Shown here: one piece after another, positions 27,459 to 36,274 of the stretch
Layout of the letters: the number at the start of each line of letters is the position of its first letter
How positions within the stretch are numbered: the stretch's first letter is position 1
Assembly: GCF_004331695.1 (NCBI RefSeq)
Contig: NZ_SJSL01000002.1
Coordinates: 1,213,873 to 1,277,872, forward strand
Length of the DNA: 64,000 bases
Direction of reading: 5' to 3'
Source of the DNA: Pedobacter psychroterrae
GTDB taxonomy: Bacteria > Bacteroidota > Bacteroidia > Sphingobacteriales > Sphingobacteriaceae
Position numbers and translations under genes: made by a program
Notes under the pieces: model-generated
Databases searched by the model: none
Seen by the model: the letters and a program-made list of their open reading frames with translations, nothing else
Told to the model about the DNA's origin: nothing

Positions 27459-29045
27459 CTATGTAGATAATTTTGCAGCTATTTTTGAAGGAGTGGGTTC
27501 TTTTTCCCCTATTATTTTTAACCCTAAGTTGCGTATCAGTCTTCTACTTGGTTCATCGCCTCCTTTAACACCTTCGTTATATAACAGCTTAGAAGCCGTA
27601 TCAACAAAATTATTATAGCAATGACCGGCATCACTATATCCGTTAAGTTTTAAAGCGGTCTCTAGTGGATCAGGGCCAAGGTCGTGCATTTCCCGCACTC
27701 TGGCACTACTCAGCCAGAAATGTCTTTTTTCTATTACTTTTTTTTCTTTTTTCCATTCGTCCCTAACACCCCGTATACCAAGAATATCAATAGCCATTTC
27801 TTTTTTATGCTTGCGTTTTTTATAGTAGTTATATACTGCCACAGCTCCGCCAATTGCGGCCGCGGCCGACAACAATGCCCAACCTATAGGTGTAGCGCCG
27901 GCAAGCAATGCAGCGCCACCTGCAACAGTGTACATGCCTTTGTAAAGTTTGCCCAAGCCTTTCCGTGACTCGCGTTTTTGTGTTTCAATAGCTACTTTAG
28001 AGGCGTATATAAATTTTTTATCATCACCACGTGCAGTCATGTTTTGTTCCAGTCGTTCGCGGCGCCGGTCTGCCATCACAGTTCCGTATGCACCGCTTGC
28101 TATATCGAACGCGCCCATGGCAATGCCGGCACCAGCAGCTAGGGTTGTTGCGGTAGCTGAAGCCGCAGTGCCTACATCAAAATATCCGGCCGCGGCAGAT
28201 GCTCCAGTTTTAACGGCGCTCGCTGTCGAACTTAAAGCATCCAAACCGGCAATATTCCTGGTGTTTGCGTTATTGGCTTTGTCGCGTGCCTCCTTTTGAT
28301 ATTTAAAGGCCGAATAACCATCGCCAGCAACACCCAGCCCCCCACCTGCAAGACCCAGATAAGGCGAAATATCAGCCGCCCATAGAGACTTGGAATCACC
28401 GAAATATTTTCCTGCGCTACCAGTTGCGATACCCCCACCAAGTATGCCGTATTCTATTTTTTGGGCCCGGGTTGTTTTCCCCGCATCCTCTCTGACGCCC
28501 TTTCTGCCCCGGGGAATATAATCCAATACTCCGCTGGTATTGATCCTCCGTCCACTTCTCCACCCTGGTGTCTCGTGTTTAGGCTCCGTGACTACATTTT
28601 CCATCACCATACGTGGCAAGGAATTTGGCGCCAGCTGGTGGAGGCCTGCTGATTCTAAATCTACATCTACTAATGGGGAATCATGTAAAGCTGGTGCTTC
28701 CCTTTCTGGTTCCTGCGGATCTAACTGCATCTCAGGGGGTTCTTCCAAATCCAGCAAAGATCGCCTGGCCGGCATGTCAGCAACCCGGCTATCGCGCCCA
28801 TTACGCTGTATCACAAACTTGGCTTGTATGGGTTTGCCAGAGCGGTTGCCGGCTAGTTGCTGTATAGCTTTTAATTGCTTAACCTGTGCACTGTTATCGG
28901 CCGCATCCTGTAACTTGCGCTGCGCTATAGCTTCCGGGCGGTTATTTTTGAACTGGGCTACAGGCCGGCTATCCGTTTGCTTTGCCGAAATATCGGCAGT
29001 AGAGTGGCTTTTATTATCCTGCGTTTTGTTTGCGTAAGCGATCAC
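27459..29045 (-). CDS. Putative eCIS effector with Gly/Ala-rich membrane-active domain
   Basis: The 528-residue protein begins with a disordered leader containing PEAIAQRKLQDAADNSAQVKQ followed by LKAIQQLAGNR (about 38-67), a segment typical of proteins encoded with Bacteroidota eCIS (it often precedes DUF4157). Then come an acidic Pro-rich linker (about 95-190) and hydrophobic Gly/Ala-rich stretches at about 199-242, 276-325 and 371-408, spaced by charged segments. The last ends in YNYYKKRKHKKE. A helical C-terminal domain (about 410-528) follows. The layout suggests membrane insertion or pore formation by an injected cargo. No enzymatic motif is recognised. It is divergent from the structural operon and co-directional with the small chaperone-like gene. 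Confidence 0.7.
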   Translation of the reverse strand: MIAYANKTQDNKSHSTADISAKQTDSRPVAQFKNNRPEAIAQRKLQDAADNSAQVKQLKAIQQLAGNRSGKPIQAKFVIQRNGRDSRVADMPARRSLLDLEEPPEMQLDPQEPEREAPALHDSPLVDVDLESAGLHQLAPNSLPRMVMENVVTEPKHETPGWRSGRRINTSGVLDYIPRGRKGVREDAGKTTRAQKIEYGILGGGIATGSAGKYFGDSKSLWAADISPYLGLAGGGLGVAGDGYSAFKYQKEARDKANNANTRNIAGLDALSSTASAVKTGASAAAGYFDVGTAASATATTLAAGAGIAMGAFDIASGAYGTVMADRRRERLEQNMTARGDDKKFIYASKVAIETQKRESRKGLGKLYKGMYTVAGGAALLAGATPIGWALLSAAAAIGGAVAVYNYYKKRKHKKEMAIDILGIRGVRDEWKKEKKVIEKRHFWLSSARVREMHDLGPDPLETALKLNGYSDAGHCYNNFVDTASKLLYNEGVKGGDEPSRRLIRNLGLKIIGEKEPTPSKIAAKLST

Positions 29046-29345
29046 GGTATCTGTTTTAAGTGTGATAGGTTTAAAGCCCGGATGATAATATTTTGCTTTC
29101 CATTTTAAATGTAAAATAAATTATCGATAATATATAGAAAGTAACCAGATTAAATCTACTGAACGATCAGCCGGTCGAAAAAAAGCTATTTTTGCCTTTT
29201 TTTTAAATTATTTACAATATGCGGTGTAAGCAATAGGATTATTCGTTTTAAATATTCATTTTTATAGAGAAAGTATTTCAAGTTGCTAACAGACAGGATG
29301 AGGGTGTAAACGGAATATTTTATAAACCCAACCAATACCCTGTCC
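29046..29345. other. Divergent intergenic region between effector and eCIS structural operon
   Basis: The 300-base AT-rich region should hold the promoters for both directions. One TATTTTTG at 29187-29194 fits the -7 consensus on the plus strand, about 150 bases before the first structural gene, but lacks a clear -33 partner. No gene, terminator or obvious operator is seen. Confidence 0.4.
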
Positions 29346-29921
29346 TTGATGATAAACGATGTGCTTGTAATGGTTAAAGATAAGCTTAATGCTTATTGCA
29401 GGTTAAAAACCGGCTCTGCAGAAGACAAGGTTGTTTTTCCTGATGGTTCCAATCTCGATCCTGCCAAGTTTCCAAATAACAGCATCGTACCCATGCTGGT
29501 AAATTTTGAGGAAGAGAAAGCCATAAGATCGGCAAACAGGTTCCAGGGCGTGGTACGCAATGGCATAAAAACCGAAGGTAACCCAAGCATTCCGCTTAAC
29601 CTGGTGGTGCTGTTTGTCGTAAAGTTTTCCGACTATGAGCAAACCATGAAATTCCTCTCGCTCATTATCAAATTTTTTCAGAGCAACCGGGTACACGACC
29701 GGTATAATACACCAGCGCTTAACCCCGAAATAGGTACTTTAACCATGGAGCTTTTGGCTTTGCCGATAAACCAGCAAAATGAATTGTGGAGTTCTTTACG
29801 GGCTGCATATCAGCCCTCGGTACTATATAAAATAAGTATGCTAACTTTCCACGATAGTGATTCAATAGCGGTTGCCGCCAATGAGGTCAGTGGTATAGAA
29901 ACTAAGTTTGAAACCATATGA
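29346..29921 (+). CDS. eCIS cap/tail-terminator protein (DUF4255, Pvc16/Afp16-like)
   Basis: The 191-residue protein matches the DUF4255/Pvc16 N-terminal family: INDVLVMVKDKLNAYCRLK, a beta core with NSIVPMLVNFEEEKAIR and LNLVVLFVVKFSDYEQTMKFLSLIIKFFQSNRVH, and the end YQPSVLYKISMLTFHDSDS. In Afp, the homologue caps the tube and sheath and fixes tail length. It is the first gene of the structural operon; its stop overlaps the next start by four bases (ATGA). The start may be the second Met (MINDVL). Confidence 0.88.
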   Translation: MMINDVLVMVKDKLNAYCRLKTGSAEDKVVFPDGSNLDPAKFPNNSIVPMLVNFEEEKAIRSANRFQGVVRNGIKTEGNPSIPLNLVVLFVVKFSDYEQTMKFLSLIIKFFQSNRVHDRYNTPALNPEIGTLTMELLALPINQQNELWSSLRAAYQPSVLYKISMLTFHDSDSIAVAANEVSGIETKFETI

Positions 29922-30688
29922 CCAGTTTTGTTAAAAAGGCGAGCATTATTATTAAGCACGACTACTTTAGTAGCGGTGAGGTAACTGGTTTAAGTATAAA
30001 ACCTACAGCGGAATGCCAGCGCCTGTTGCGAAATTACAAGCTTATGCTAAAAAATACTGCCGATGGTTTGGATATTTATCGTGATGAAGATGAAAAGGAC
30101 GCTTTTACTGATAAATTACCTGCTGCAACTACGGCTTTCGATTTTTCATTGGCACTGGATGATCAGCAGTTTTTAAAGTATACCACTCTGCCCATTAAAA
30201 AGAACGACGAGTTTTACCTTTTCAGCAATAAAAAAGGTAAAACAGCATTTCAATTGAGCACTATACCAAAGGTGCAAACCCTTAACCACGGGGCGTCCGA
30301 AATGTTAGGTATTTTGCGGTTATGTTTTAGTTTTTCGGCGCAGGCTACATTGATGTTAAATTTTACCGCACCACAGTTAAAATGGAAGTATTATGTGCTT
30401 ACCGGTACTGCATTTCCAGATCCGGTAATCGATGGCAGCGCTACTGGTATCACTTTTATTAAGCAAACTGCTTTGCAAGCGGCCGATCAGATAGGGACTG
30501 CTTTAGCTACAGGCTATCCGGCGGCAATAATTTCGGTTTTTGAGTCGGACAGGGCAATACCCGTGATCAATACCGGACGTAAAAACATTCAGTTGAAAAA
30601 AACTGCCGGCAACGCCATTGTTATCAATAATTTGCCAAACCCCGGTCCCGGCGAGAACGGGATACAGATCATTAACCTACTAAATTAG
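29918..30688 (+). CDS. eCIS-associated protein of unknown function (between cap and sheath)
   Basis: The 256-residue protein is beta-rich with no signal or membrane segment. Visible features are IIIKHDYFSSGEVTGLSIKPT near the N terminus, a central sandwich-like region (LMLNFTAPQLKWKYYVLTG) and a C-terminal ISVFESDRAIPVINTGRKNIQL followed by NPGPGENGIQIINLL. I do not recognise the family. Its place between terminator and sheath genes, with translational coupling to the former, suggests a cap or adaptor component, comparable to the extra cap proteins of some Bacteroidota eCIS. That role is inferred from position only. Confidence 0.75.
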   Translation: MTSFVKKASIIIKHDYFSSGEVTGLSIKPTAECQRLLRNYKLMLKNTADGLDIYRDEDEKDAFTDKLPAATTAFDFSLALDDQQFLKYTTLPIKKNDEFYLFSNKKGKTAFQLSTIPKVQTLNHGASEMLGILRLCFSFSAQATLMLNFTAPQLKWKYYVLTGTAFPDPVIDGSATGITFIKQTALQAADQIGTALATGYPAAIISVFESDRAIPVINTGRKNIQLKKTAGNAIVINNLPNPGPGENGIQIINLLN

Positions 30689-30741
30689 CAATACATACTT
30701 GTCAAATAAAAACCAAAAACCAAACCTTTAAATTTTTAAAC

Positions 30742-32334
30742 ATGCCAGTTTCAAATTACTCCACACCCGGTGTGTATGTTGAAGAGATCTCAACATTACC
30801 GCCATCCGTTGTACAGGCGTCAACGGCAATTCCCGCGTTTTTAGGCTATACTGCCGGTGCATCAGACAATGGAATAGACCTGAAGAATATACCGACGCGT
30901 ATAACCAGTATGCTGGAATACCAGCAGTACTTTGGAGGGCCTGCAACCGCAACCTTCACGATAAGTGCAACGGGCAATAGTGGAGCACCTGATCTGGCAG
31001 CACAAATAACGGAACCTATTCATAAGCTGTATTATTCGCTGGATTTGTTTTTTAAGAATGGTGGAAGCGTTTGTTATATTGTTTCGGTTGGTACCCATAC
31101 AGTAACCACCAAACTAGCTACCGATTTCTCAGCCGGTCTTACCGCGTTAAAAACAGAAGAAGAACCAACTTTGATCGTGCTTTCTGAAGCTGTTGATCTT
31201 GCCACTGCAGCTGAGTACCATGCGCTTTGCAAAAGTGCCTTGGAGCAATGTGCCAAGATTAAGAACAGGTTTTGCATATTTGATGTTCCGGCTGGCGATC
31301 CCGCAATTTCAGCCTTCAGGACGGGTGTAGGTTCGGATAACCTTAAATTCGGTGCGGCATATTACCCTTTTCTAAAAACTTCGCTAGGCTACACAGTAGC
31401 CGATACCGACATAACCGTAACTGATACCAGCACAGTTCCTGATACAAAAACTGTGGCTGATGCCAGAGCTGCACATACCAAGGCTGTTGCCGCTGCCAAG
31501 GCTGCTGCCGATGCCAAAACCGCGGCTGATGCCAGTACTTCTGCAGATGCAGCTGCAAACAAGGCCGCTGCCGCAACCAGAGTTACTGCTGCTGCCAAAG
31601 CTGTTACTGATGCTAAAGCTGTTCTTGATAAGGCCCTTGCTGATGCCAATGTCCCTACGAAAGTAACCAACGCTAAGTTGGATACCATAAAAGCGACCAA
31701 TACCGTACTTTATAATGCAATAAAATTGGAGCTTAATAACCCTAAGTATAAAATAACCTTGCCGCCGTCACCAGCCATAGCTGGTGTGTATGCAGCTGTT
31801 GACAGTGAACGCGGTGTTTGGAAAGCACCCGCCAATGTGAGCCTTAACGCGGTGATCAACCCTGCAATTAAAATTACTGCCGATGAGCAGGACAAACTTA
31901 ATATTGACAGCACTGGCGGTAAATCGATTAATGCCATACGTACCTTTACCGGCCGCGGAGTGATGGTCTGGGGTGCACGCACGCTGGCCGGCAATGATAA
32001 TGAATGGCGCTATGTTCCCGTTCGCAGGTTATTTAACATGATAGAAGATTCGGCAGCCAAGGCAACCCAGTTTGCAGTGTTTGAGCCAAATGATTCGACC
32101 ACCTGGTTAAAAGTTAAAAGTATGATAGAAAGCTTTTTGTATAATCTATGGCAACAAGGTGCGCTGGCAGGTCCTACACCTAAAGCATCCTACTTTGTTA
32201 ATGTCGGCTTGGGTGCCACCATGAATACACAGGATATACTGGAAGGAAAAATGATCGTTGAAATTGGGGTTGCAGCTGTAAGGCCTGCCGAATTCATCGT
32301 CCTTCGTTTTTCCCATAAATTACAGGAAGCTTAA
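30742..32334 (+). CDS. eCIS contractile sheath protein with Ala-rich helical insert
   Basis: The 530-residue protein starts with the sheath signature SNYSTPGVYVEEISTLPPSVVQASTAIPAFLGYT and ends with the conserved C-terminal domain (KSINAIRTFTGRGVMVWGARTL, RYVPVRRLFNMIEDS, AVFEPNDSTTWLKVKSMIESFLYNLWQQGAL, EIGVAAVRPAEFIVLRFSH). This matches Afp2-4/Pvc2-type sheaths. Residues about 234-305 form an insert almost entirely of Ala, Asp, Lys, Thr and Val, with repeating ADAK/AAA units, expected to be helical or coiled coil. It sits in the outward-facing middle domain. A single sheath gene serves the system. Sheath contraction drives the tube outward. Confidence 0.95.
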   Translation: MPVSNYSTPGVYVEEISTLPPSVVQASTAIPAFLGYTAGASDNGIDLKNIPTRITSMLEYQQYFGGPATATFTISATGNSGAPDLAAQITEPIHKLYYSLDLFFKNGGSVCYIVSVGTHTVTTKLATDFSAGLTALKTEEEPTLIVLSEAVDLATAAEYHALCKSALEQCAKIKNRFCIFDVPAGDPAISAFRTGVGSDNLKFGAAYYPFLKTSLGYTVADTDITVTDTSTVPDTKTVADARAAHTKAVAAAKAAADAKTAADASTSADAAANKAAAATRVTAAAKAVTDAKAVLDKALADANVPTKVTNAKLDTIKATNTVLYNAIKLELNNPKYKITLPPSPAIAGVYAAVDSERGVWKAPANVSLNAVINPAIKITADEQDKLNIDSTGGKSINAIRTFTGRGVMVWGARTLAGNDNEWRYVPVRRLFNMIEDSAAKATQFAVFEPNDSTTWLKVKSMIESFLYNLWQQGALAGPTPKASYFVNVGLGATMNTQDILEGKMIVEIGVAAVRPAEFIVLRFSHKLQEA

Positions 32335-32373
32335 CAATTAACCAAACCTTAACCTATTTATAAAAATTAAATC

Positions 32374-32847
32374 ATGGCTTTATCACAAGATCAGATCAGG
32401 ACACAATACCCTTTGCCTGTATATAATTATAAGGTGGATATCGGTACCGATACCATCGCCTTTTCGGAAGTATCAGGTCTGGAACTATCGTTCGAGACCA
32501 TTACCTATAAAGAAAGTCCGACCGGGTCGGGCGTTGCCGGCCCTAACATCATGCATATGCCGGGTACCCGCAAACCGCTTAACATTACCATGAAAAAAGG
32601 GTTTGTTAAAGGCAAAAGCATGCCAACGTTATACAACTGGCTTAACGCTACGCAACTCAACCAGGCCATAAAAAAGGATATCACCGTGCATTTATGCGAT
32701 GAAAAGGGCGAGTCTGTTGTGCGGTGGAAAGTTATTGATGCTTTCCCGATCAAACTGTCGGCACCGAGCTTCAATGCGGGATCTAACGAAATCGCTATCG
32801 AATCGATAGAACTGATGGCGAGTAGTCTGGAAATGGCTGGCGGATAA
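32374..32847 (+). CDS. eCIS inner tube protein 1 (Pvc1/gp19-like)
   Basis: The 157-residue protein carries the tube signature YPLPVYNYKVDIGTDTIAFSEVSGLELSFETITYKESPT and the end EKGESVVRWKVIDAFPIKLSAPSFNAGSNEIAIESIELMA. It belongs to the phage-tail-tube/Hcp-like fold that stacks as hexameric rings in the sheath. Placed directly after the sheath gene, it is the likely major tube subunit. Two further paralogues follow within 6 bases of each other. Confidence 0.94.
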   Translation: MALSQDQIRTQYPLPVYNYKVDIGTDTIAFSEVSGLELSFETITYKESPTGSGVAGPNIMHMPGTRKPLNITMKKGFVKGKSMPTLYNWLNATQLNQAIKKDITVHLCDEKGESVVRWKVIDAFPIKLSAPSFNAGSNEIAIESIELMASSLEMAGG

Positions 32848-32852
32848 GGTAG

Positions 32853-33281
32853 ATGAGTACCACTACAACAGGTTATCCGCTGCCTGCTTATAATTATAAG
32901 GTGTCGATAGGTTCGCAAACATTATCATTTTCGGAAGTATCGGGCCTTAGTATAAATTACGAGAAGGTGATATATAAGGACGGTTTGAGCCATTTATTTG
33001 GCCCAACCATAATTCGTGCGCAAAAAAATCAGCCTACGGTTACCCTTAAACGTGGAATAACAGCTAACCGGAAAGAATTGTATGCGTGGTTACAAGACAA
33101 ATCATTTAAGGATATTTTTATTGACCTGTGTAACGAAAAGGGAATAGCTGTTATCCGATGGAGACTGGATAAGGCGATGCCCCTGAAAATTGATGCCCCA
33201 TCTTTCAGCGCATCGGGAAATGAAATAGCCATCGAAAGCATTGAATTGATAGCGCACGACCTCAACATTGAATATTTATAA
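32853..33281 (+). CDS. eCIS inner tube protein 2 (baseplate-proximal paralogue)
   Basis: The 142-residue protein is a diverged copy of tube protein 1: YPLPAYNYKVSIGSQTLSFSEVSGLSINYEKVIYKDGLS at the start and RWRLDKAMPLKIDAPSFSASGNEIAIESIELIAHDL at the end. In Afp/PVC systems such minor tube proteins (Afp5-like) form the adaptor ring between the main tube and the hub. It starts 5 bases after the preceding stop, and the next start follows after 2 bases. Confidence 0.9.
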   Translation: MSTTTTGYPLPAYNYKVSIGSQTLSFSEVSGLSINYEKVIYKDGLSHLFGPTIIRAQKNQPTVTLKRGITANRKELYAWLQDKSFKDIFIDLCNEKGIAVIRWRLDKAMPLKIDAPSFSASGNEIAIESIELIAHDLNIEYL

Positions 33282-33283
33282 AG

Positions 33284-33742
33284 ATGAATCTATTAGATCC
33301 TAAGCATGTTTTAAGCCATCGGTTTGGTGTCTTCTTTTTTGAGAGCGGTGTGATACCCAACATGATGGATATCCGCTTTCAAAAGGTATCGGGCCTGCAC
33401 GCGGAAATGACCATGGATAGTGTGACCGAAGGGGGGGAGAACCTGTACACGCATCGCATACCAAAACGCGTAAGCTATAACAATTTGGTATTGGAGCGTG
33501 GTATTGTGAACCTCTCGCCGTTGAGCTTAAGCTTTAATGCTACTTTTTCGCTGTTCAAGTTTTCACCTTCAAATGTGCTGGTTACGCTATTTAATGATAA
33601 AAATATCCCGGTCTCGGCCTGGATGTTCCTAAAGGCGATCCCAGTTAAATGGTCGTTCGGCGACCTGGATGCCAATGCAAACACAGTAGAGATAGAAACT
33701 ATGGAGCTGTCGTATACACGTTTTCAAACCATAACAATTTAA
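33284..33742 (+). CDS. eCIS inner tube/initiator protein 3
   Basis: The 152-residue protein is a third tube-fold paralogue, more diverged: FGVFFFESGVIPNMMDIRFQKVSGLHAEMTMDSV, HRIPKRVSYNNLVLERG, and IPVSAWMFLKAIPVKWSFGDLDANANTVEIETMELSYTRF. It aligns with the tube initiator class (Afp5/Pvc5) that contacts the spike-hub trimer. Length is as expected. It sits tightly in the operon. Confidence 0.88.
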   Translation: MNLLDPKHVLSHRFGVFFFESGVIPNMMDIRFQKVSGLHAEMTMDSVTEGGENLYTHRIPKRVSYNNLVLERGIVNLSPLSLSFNATFSLFKFSPSNVLVTLFNDKNIPVSAWMFLKAIPVKWSFGDLDANANTVEIETMELSYTRFQTITI

Positions 33743-33743
33743 A

Positions 33744-33920
33744 ATGCCGGTAGAAATTAAAGAATTGGTAATAAGGGCCACCATCGTCCCGGAAACGGTT
33801 GAAGAGGACGATAGTGACAACGCTTCGGAAGAAGTAGGAAGCATGACAGACCAGGCCGAAATAGTTCGTCAATGCGTAAGGGAAGTGATCAAAATAATGG
33901 AAAATAACAGATACAGGTAA
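33744..33920 (+). CDS. Small eCIS protein of the DUF5908 family
   Basis: A 58-codon ORF starts with ATG at 33744, one base after the tube-3 stop, and ends at 33920, one base before the next start. The N terminus MPVEIKELVIRATIV is the DUF5908 signature, followed by an acidic linker (EEDDSDNASEE) and a helix (QAEIVRQCVREVIKIMENN). Pvc6/Afp6 occupies the same place in known operons. The function is unknown; a role in hub assembly is suggested by position. Confidence 0.85.
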   Translation: MPVEIKELVIRATIVPETVEEDDSDNASEEVGSMTDQAEIVRQCVREVIKIMENNRYR

Positions 33921-33921
33921 T

Positions 33922-34614
33922 ATGGCACTGATCAGCTCAAATAAATTGGAGAAGTTAAAGATAACTGCGTATACCGACGAGAAAAGAAATACCTCTTCGG
34001 GTACGTTTGATGTGATGTTCAACCCAGAGTCGTATTCCTTGTCGTATGAGAATGTTTACAGCAAATCACAGGGCATCAACACCAGCGGCCGAAAACTGAA
34101 GTACGCGTTGAGCAAGCCATCTGAACTTTCGCTCAAGTTGATTATGGACGGTACAGGGGTTACAGAATACCTGCTATCGATAGCGCGTTCCGATCTGGAC
34201 GTTTCGAAAAGAATAAGAAAGTTTTTGGAACTGACAACGGTGATGGATGGGACCATACACGAACCTAAATACCTTAAAATTGAATGGGGAACACTGATAT
34301 TTAAATGCAGGCTCCAAAACGTTAAGATTAATTATACACTTTTTGATAAAGGAGGCAAACCCTTACGCGCCGAACTGGATACCTCGTTCATCGGCGAATT
34401 AGACGAAACCGAAAGGCTGAAGAGGGAGAATAAAAGCTCTCCAGATCTGACCCACAAGCGGGTTGTCAGGGCGCACGATACTTTGCCATTGCTTTGTAAA
34501 GAGGTTTATGGCTCCGAAAGTTATTATATACAGGTAGCCAGAGCTAATAAGCTGGATAACTTTCGTGATTTACCCCCTGGACTTGAACTTTATTTTCCGC
34601 CTGTAAAAAAATGA
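33922..34614 (+). CDS. eCIS hub adaptor with LysM domain (Pvc7/Afp7-like)
   Basis: The 230-residue protein has an N-terminal CIS tube-like domain (LKITAYTDEKRNTSSGTFDVMFNPESYSLSYENVYSKSQG, typical of this family) and a C-terminal LysM-type module (VVRAHDTLPLLCKEVYGSESYYIQVARANKLDNFRDLPPGLELYFP). Homologues (gp53/Afp7 class) hold the hub and spike together in the baseplate. Here LysM acts as a protein-protein contact and not necessarily as a peptidoglycan binder. The stop overlaps the spike gene start by four bases. Confidence 0.93.
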   Translation: MALISSNKLEKLKITAYTDEKRNTSSGTFDVMFNPESYSLSYENVYSKSQGINTSGRKLKYALSKPSELSLKLIMDGTGVTEYLLSIARSDLDVSKRIRKFLELTTVMDGTIHEPKYLKIEWGTLIFKCRLQNVKINYTLFDKGGKPLRAELDTSFIGELDETERLKRENKSSPDLTHKRVVRAHDTLPLLCKEVYGSESYYIQVARANKLDNFRDLPPGLELYFPPVKK

Positions 34615-36263
34615 GTGTAGTAACCGCCACGATAAAAATGGGTTCGGAGTTGATGGACCCGGCGTTTGAACTGGTTAGCATTGACGTTACCAACGAAATG
34701 AACCGTATACCTTATGCAGAAGTTGTATTGGTAGATGGTGATTTCGCGACTCAGAAATATGCGGTAAGCGATACCGGTTTTTTTGATCCGGGTAACGAAA
34801 TAGAGATCAGTTTAAAATACGAGAACCTGCCTGCAGATAACCCGGTTATTTTTAAAGGCATAGTGATGAAACACTCCTTAAAAAAAACGGGTTCAGGCTG
34901 TATGGTGTACGTAACAATGAGCGATAGCGCGGTGAAAATGACCACCAGTAAAAAAAGTGAGATTTTTGAGAACATTACAGACGATGCATTGATTCGTAAA
35001 TTGATAACCGATGGTGGTGCAGCCGCAGGTGTAATTGATGCAACTACAGTTGAGCATAAACGCATCGTGCAGTATTATAGTACCAACTGGGATATGATGC
35101 TGAGTCGTGCCGAAGTTAATGGTTTACTGGTCTACGCGGTAAACGGCAAAATTTCGGCGAAAAAACCGAAGTTTAATACCACGCCAGACCATAGTTTTGA
35201 AGTTGGCAAACAGGATGTGTTTGATTTTGATGTGCAGGCTGATGCCCGGGACCAGTTTTCGGCCGTCAACAGTAAAACATGGGATATTGCGACTAACGAT
35301 ATGGCTGAAGCCGTTGCGGCTGATGATTTTACACTTGAGCAGGGTAATCTTAAACCAGGTATCATGGCGACCGCTCTGGGTAATGCCGAGGATAATTTAA
35401 TAACAGCAGTACCGGTTGATGCGAAAGAAGCTAAAGCCTGGGCCGATAGCCGGATGATAAAAACACGCCTGTCAATGATGCGGGGCAGCTTTACCATAGC
35501 TGGTACAGGACATGTTGTTGTCGGTAACTTGTTTGAGTTAAAGGGTGTAGGGAAAAAGTTTTCGGGTAAAAATTTGGTAACAGGGGTAAAGCAAACCGTT
35601 ACAGCTGATGGCTGGTACACGACGGTACAGTTCGGCCTTTCGGCAAATTGGTTTTCATCAGCGGTTACGCTTACCGATACCCCAGCCGCGGGGCTTTTAC
35701 CCGGTGTAAATGGTTTGCAGATCGGTATTGTACAAAAATTTGAAGCTGACCCTGAAAAGCAAGCGCGGGTTAAAGTAAAGATGCCCGGAATCGACGGGAC
35801 TGTTAAAATGTTATGGGCGCGTATGGCCACTTTAGATGGTGGCGATAAACATGGACTGTTTTTTTGGCCCGAAGAAAACGATGAGGTCATATTGGGCTTT
35901 TTGAACGATGACCCCCGGCATCCGGTAATATTAGGCTCGGTATATGGCTCAAAAATACCACCTGCTATTTTACGGGAAGATAAAAACCCCCGTAAGGGAT
36001 TAATTACCAAGTCAGGCATAAAGATATTGTTTGACGACGAAAAGAAAACAGTGCTCATTCAAACATCGGATAACAACAAGATACTGTTGGACGAAGGCAA
36101 CAAGTCTATCGAAATAAATGATGTGACCGGTAATAACATCAAGTTAAGTGAGGCTGGAATATCGATGGAGAGCAAAAAGAATATCATAATTACAGCTAAA
36201 GAGGATATCAGTATATCAGCTAAAAATATAACCATTAAAGGTTCAAAAATCGACTTAGAATAA
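34611..36263 (+). CDS. eCIS spike/hub protein, VgrG-like (Pvc8)
   Basis: The 550-residue protein combines a gp27-like hub (residues 1-350; IDVTNEMNRIPYAEVVLVDGDFA, RAEVNGLLVYAVNGKI) with a gp5-like OB domain (LQIGIVQKFEADPEKQARVKVKMPGIDG, KHGLFFWPEENDEVILGFLNDDPRHPVILGSVYG) and a C-terminal triple-beta-helix needle with short repeats (NNKILLDEGNKSIEINDVTGNNIKLSEAGISMESKKNIIITA). The form matches VgrG of eCIS rather than T6SS forms with effector extensions: it ends with the needle and has no fused toxin. It forms the trimeric spike. Confidence 0.95.
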   Translation: MSVVTATIKMGSELMDPAFELVSIDVTNEMNRIPYAEVVLVDGDFATQKYAVSDTGFFDPGNEIEISLKYENLPADNPVIFKGIVMKHSLKKTGSGCMVYVTMSDSAVKMTTSKKSEIFENITDDALIRKLITDGGAAAGVIDATTVEHKRIVQYYSTNWDMMLSRAEVNGLLVYAVNGKISAKKPKFNTTPDHSFEVGKQDVFDFDVQADARDQFSAVNSKTWDIATNDMAEAVAADDFTLEQGNLKPGIMATALGNAEDNLITAVPVDAKEAKAWADSRMIKTRLSMMRGSFTIAGTGHVVVGNLFELKGVGKKFSGKNLVTGVKQTVTADGWYTTVQFGLSANWFSSAVTLTDTPAAGLLPGVNGLQIGIVQKFEADPEKQARVKVKMPGIDGTVKMLWARMATLDGGDKHGLFFWPEENDEVILGFLNDDPRHPVILGSVYGSKIPPAILREDKNPRKGLITKSGIKILFDDEKKTVLIQTSDNNKILLDEGNKSIEINDVTGNNIKLSEAGISMESKKNIIITAKEDISISAKNITIKGSKIDLE

Positions 36264-36274
36264 ATCAACATAAA

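Noticed and set aside
31389..31700. Ala-rich minus-strand frame opposite the sheath insert.
   Set aside because: It is a mirror of the repetitive Ala codons in the sheath gene; composition explains the open frame.
35132..36058. Long minus-strand open frame of 308 codons inside the spike gene.
   Set aside because: It is antisense to the well-supported VgrG-like gene, has a Ser/Pro/Thr-rich nonsense composition and no recognisable domain.
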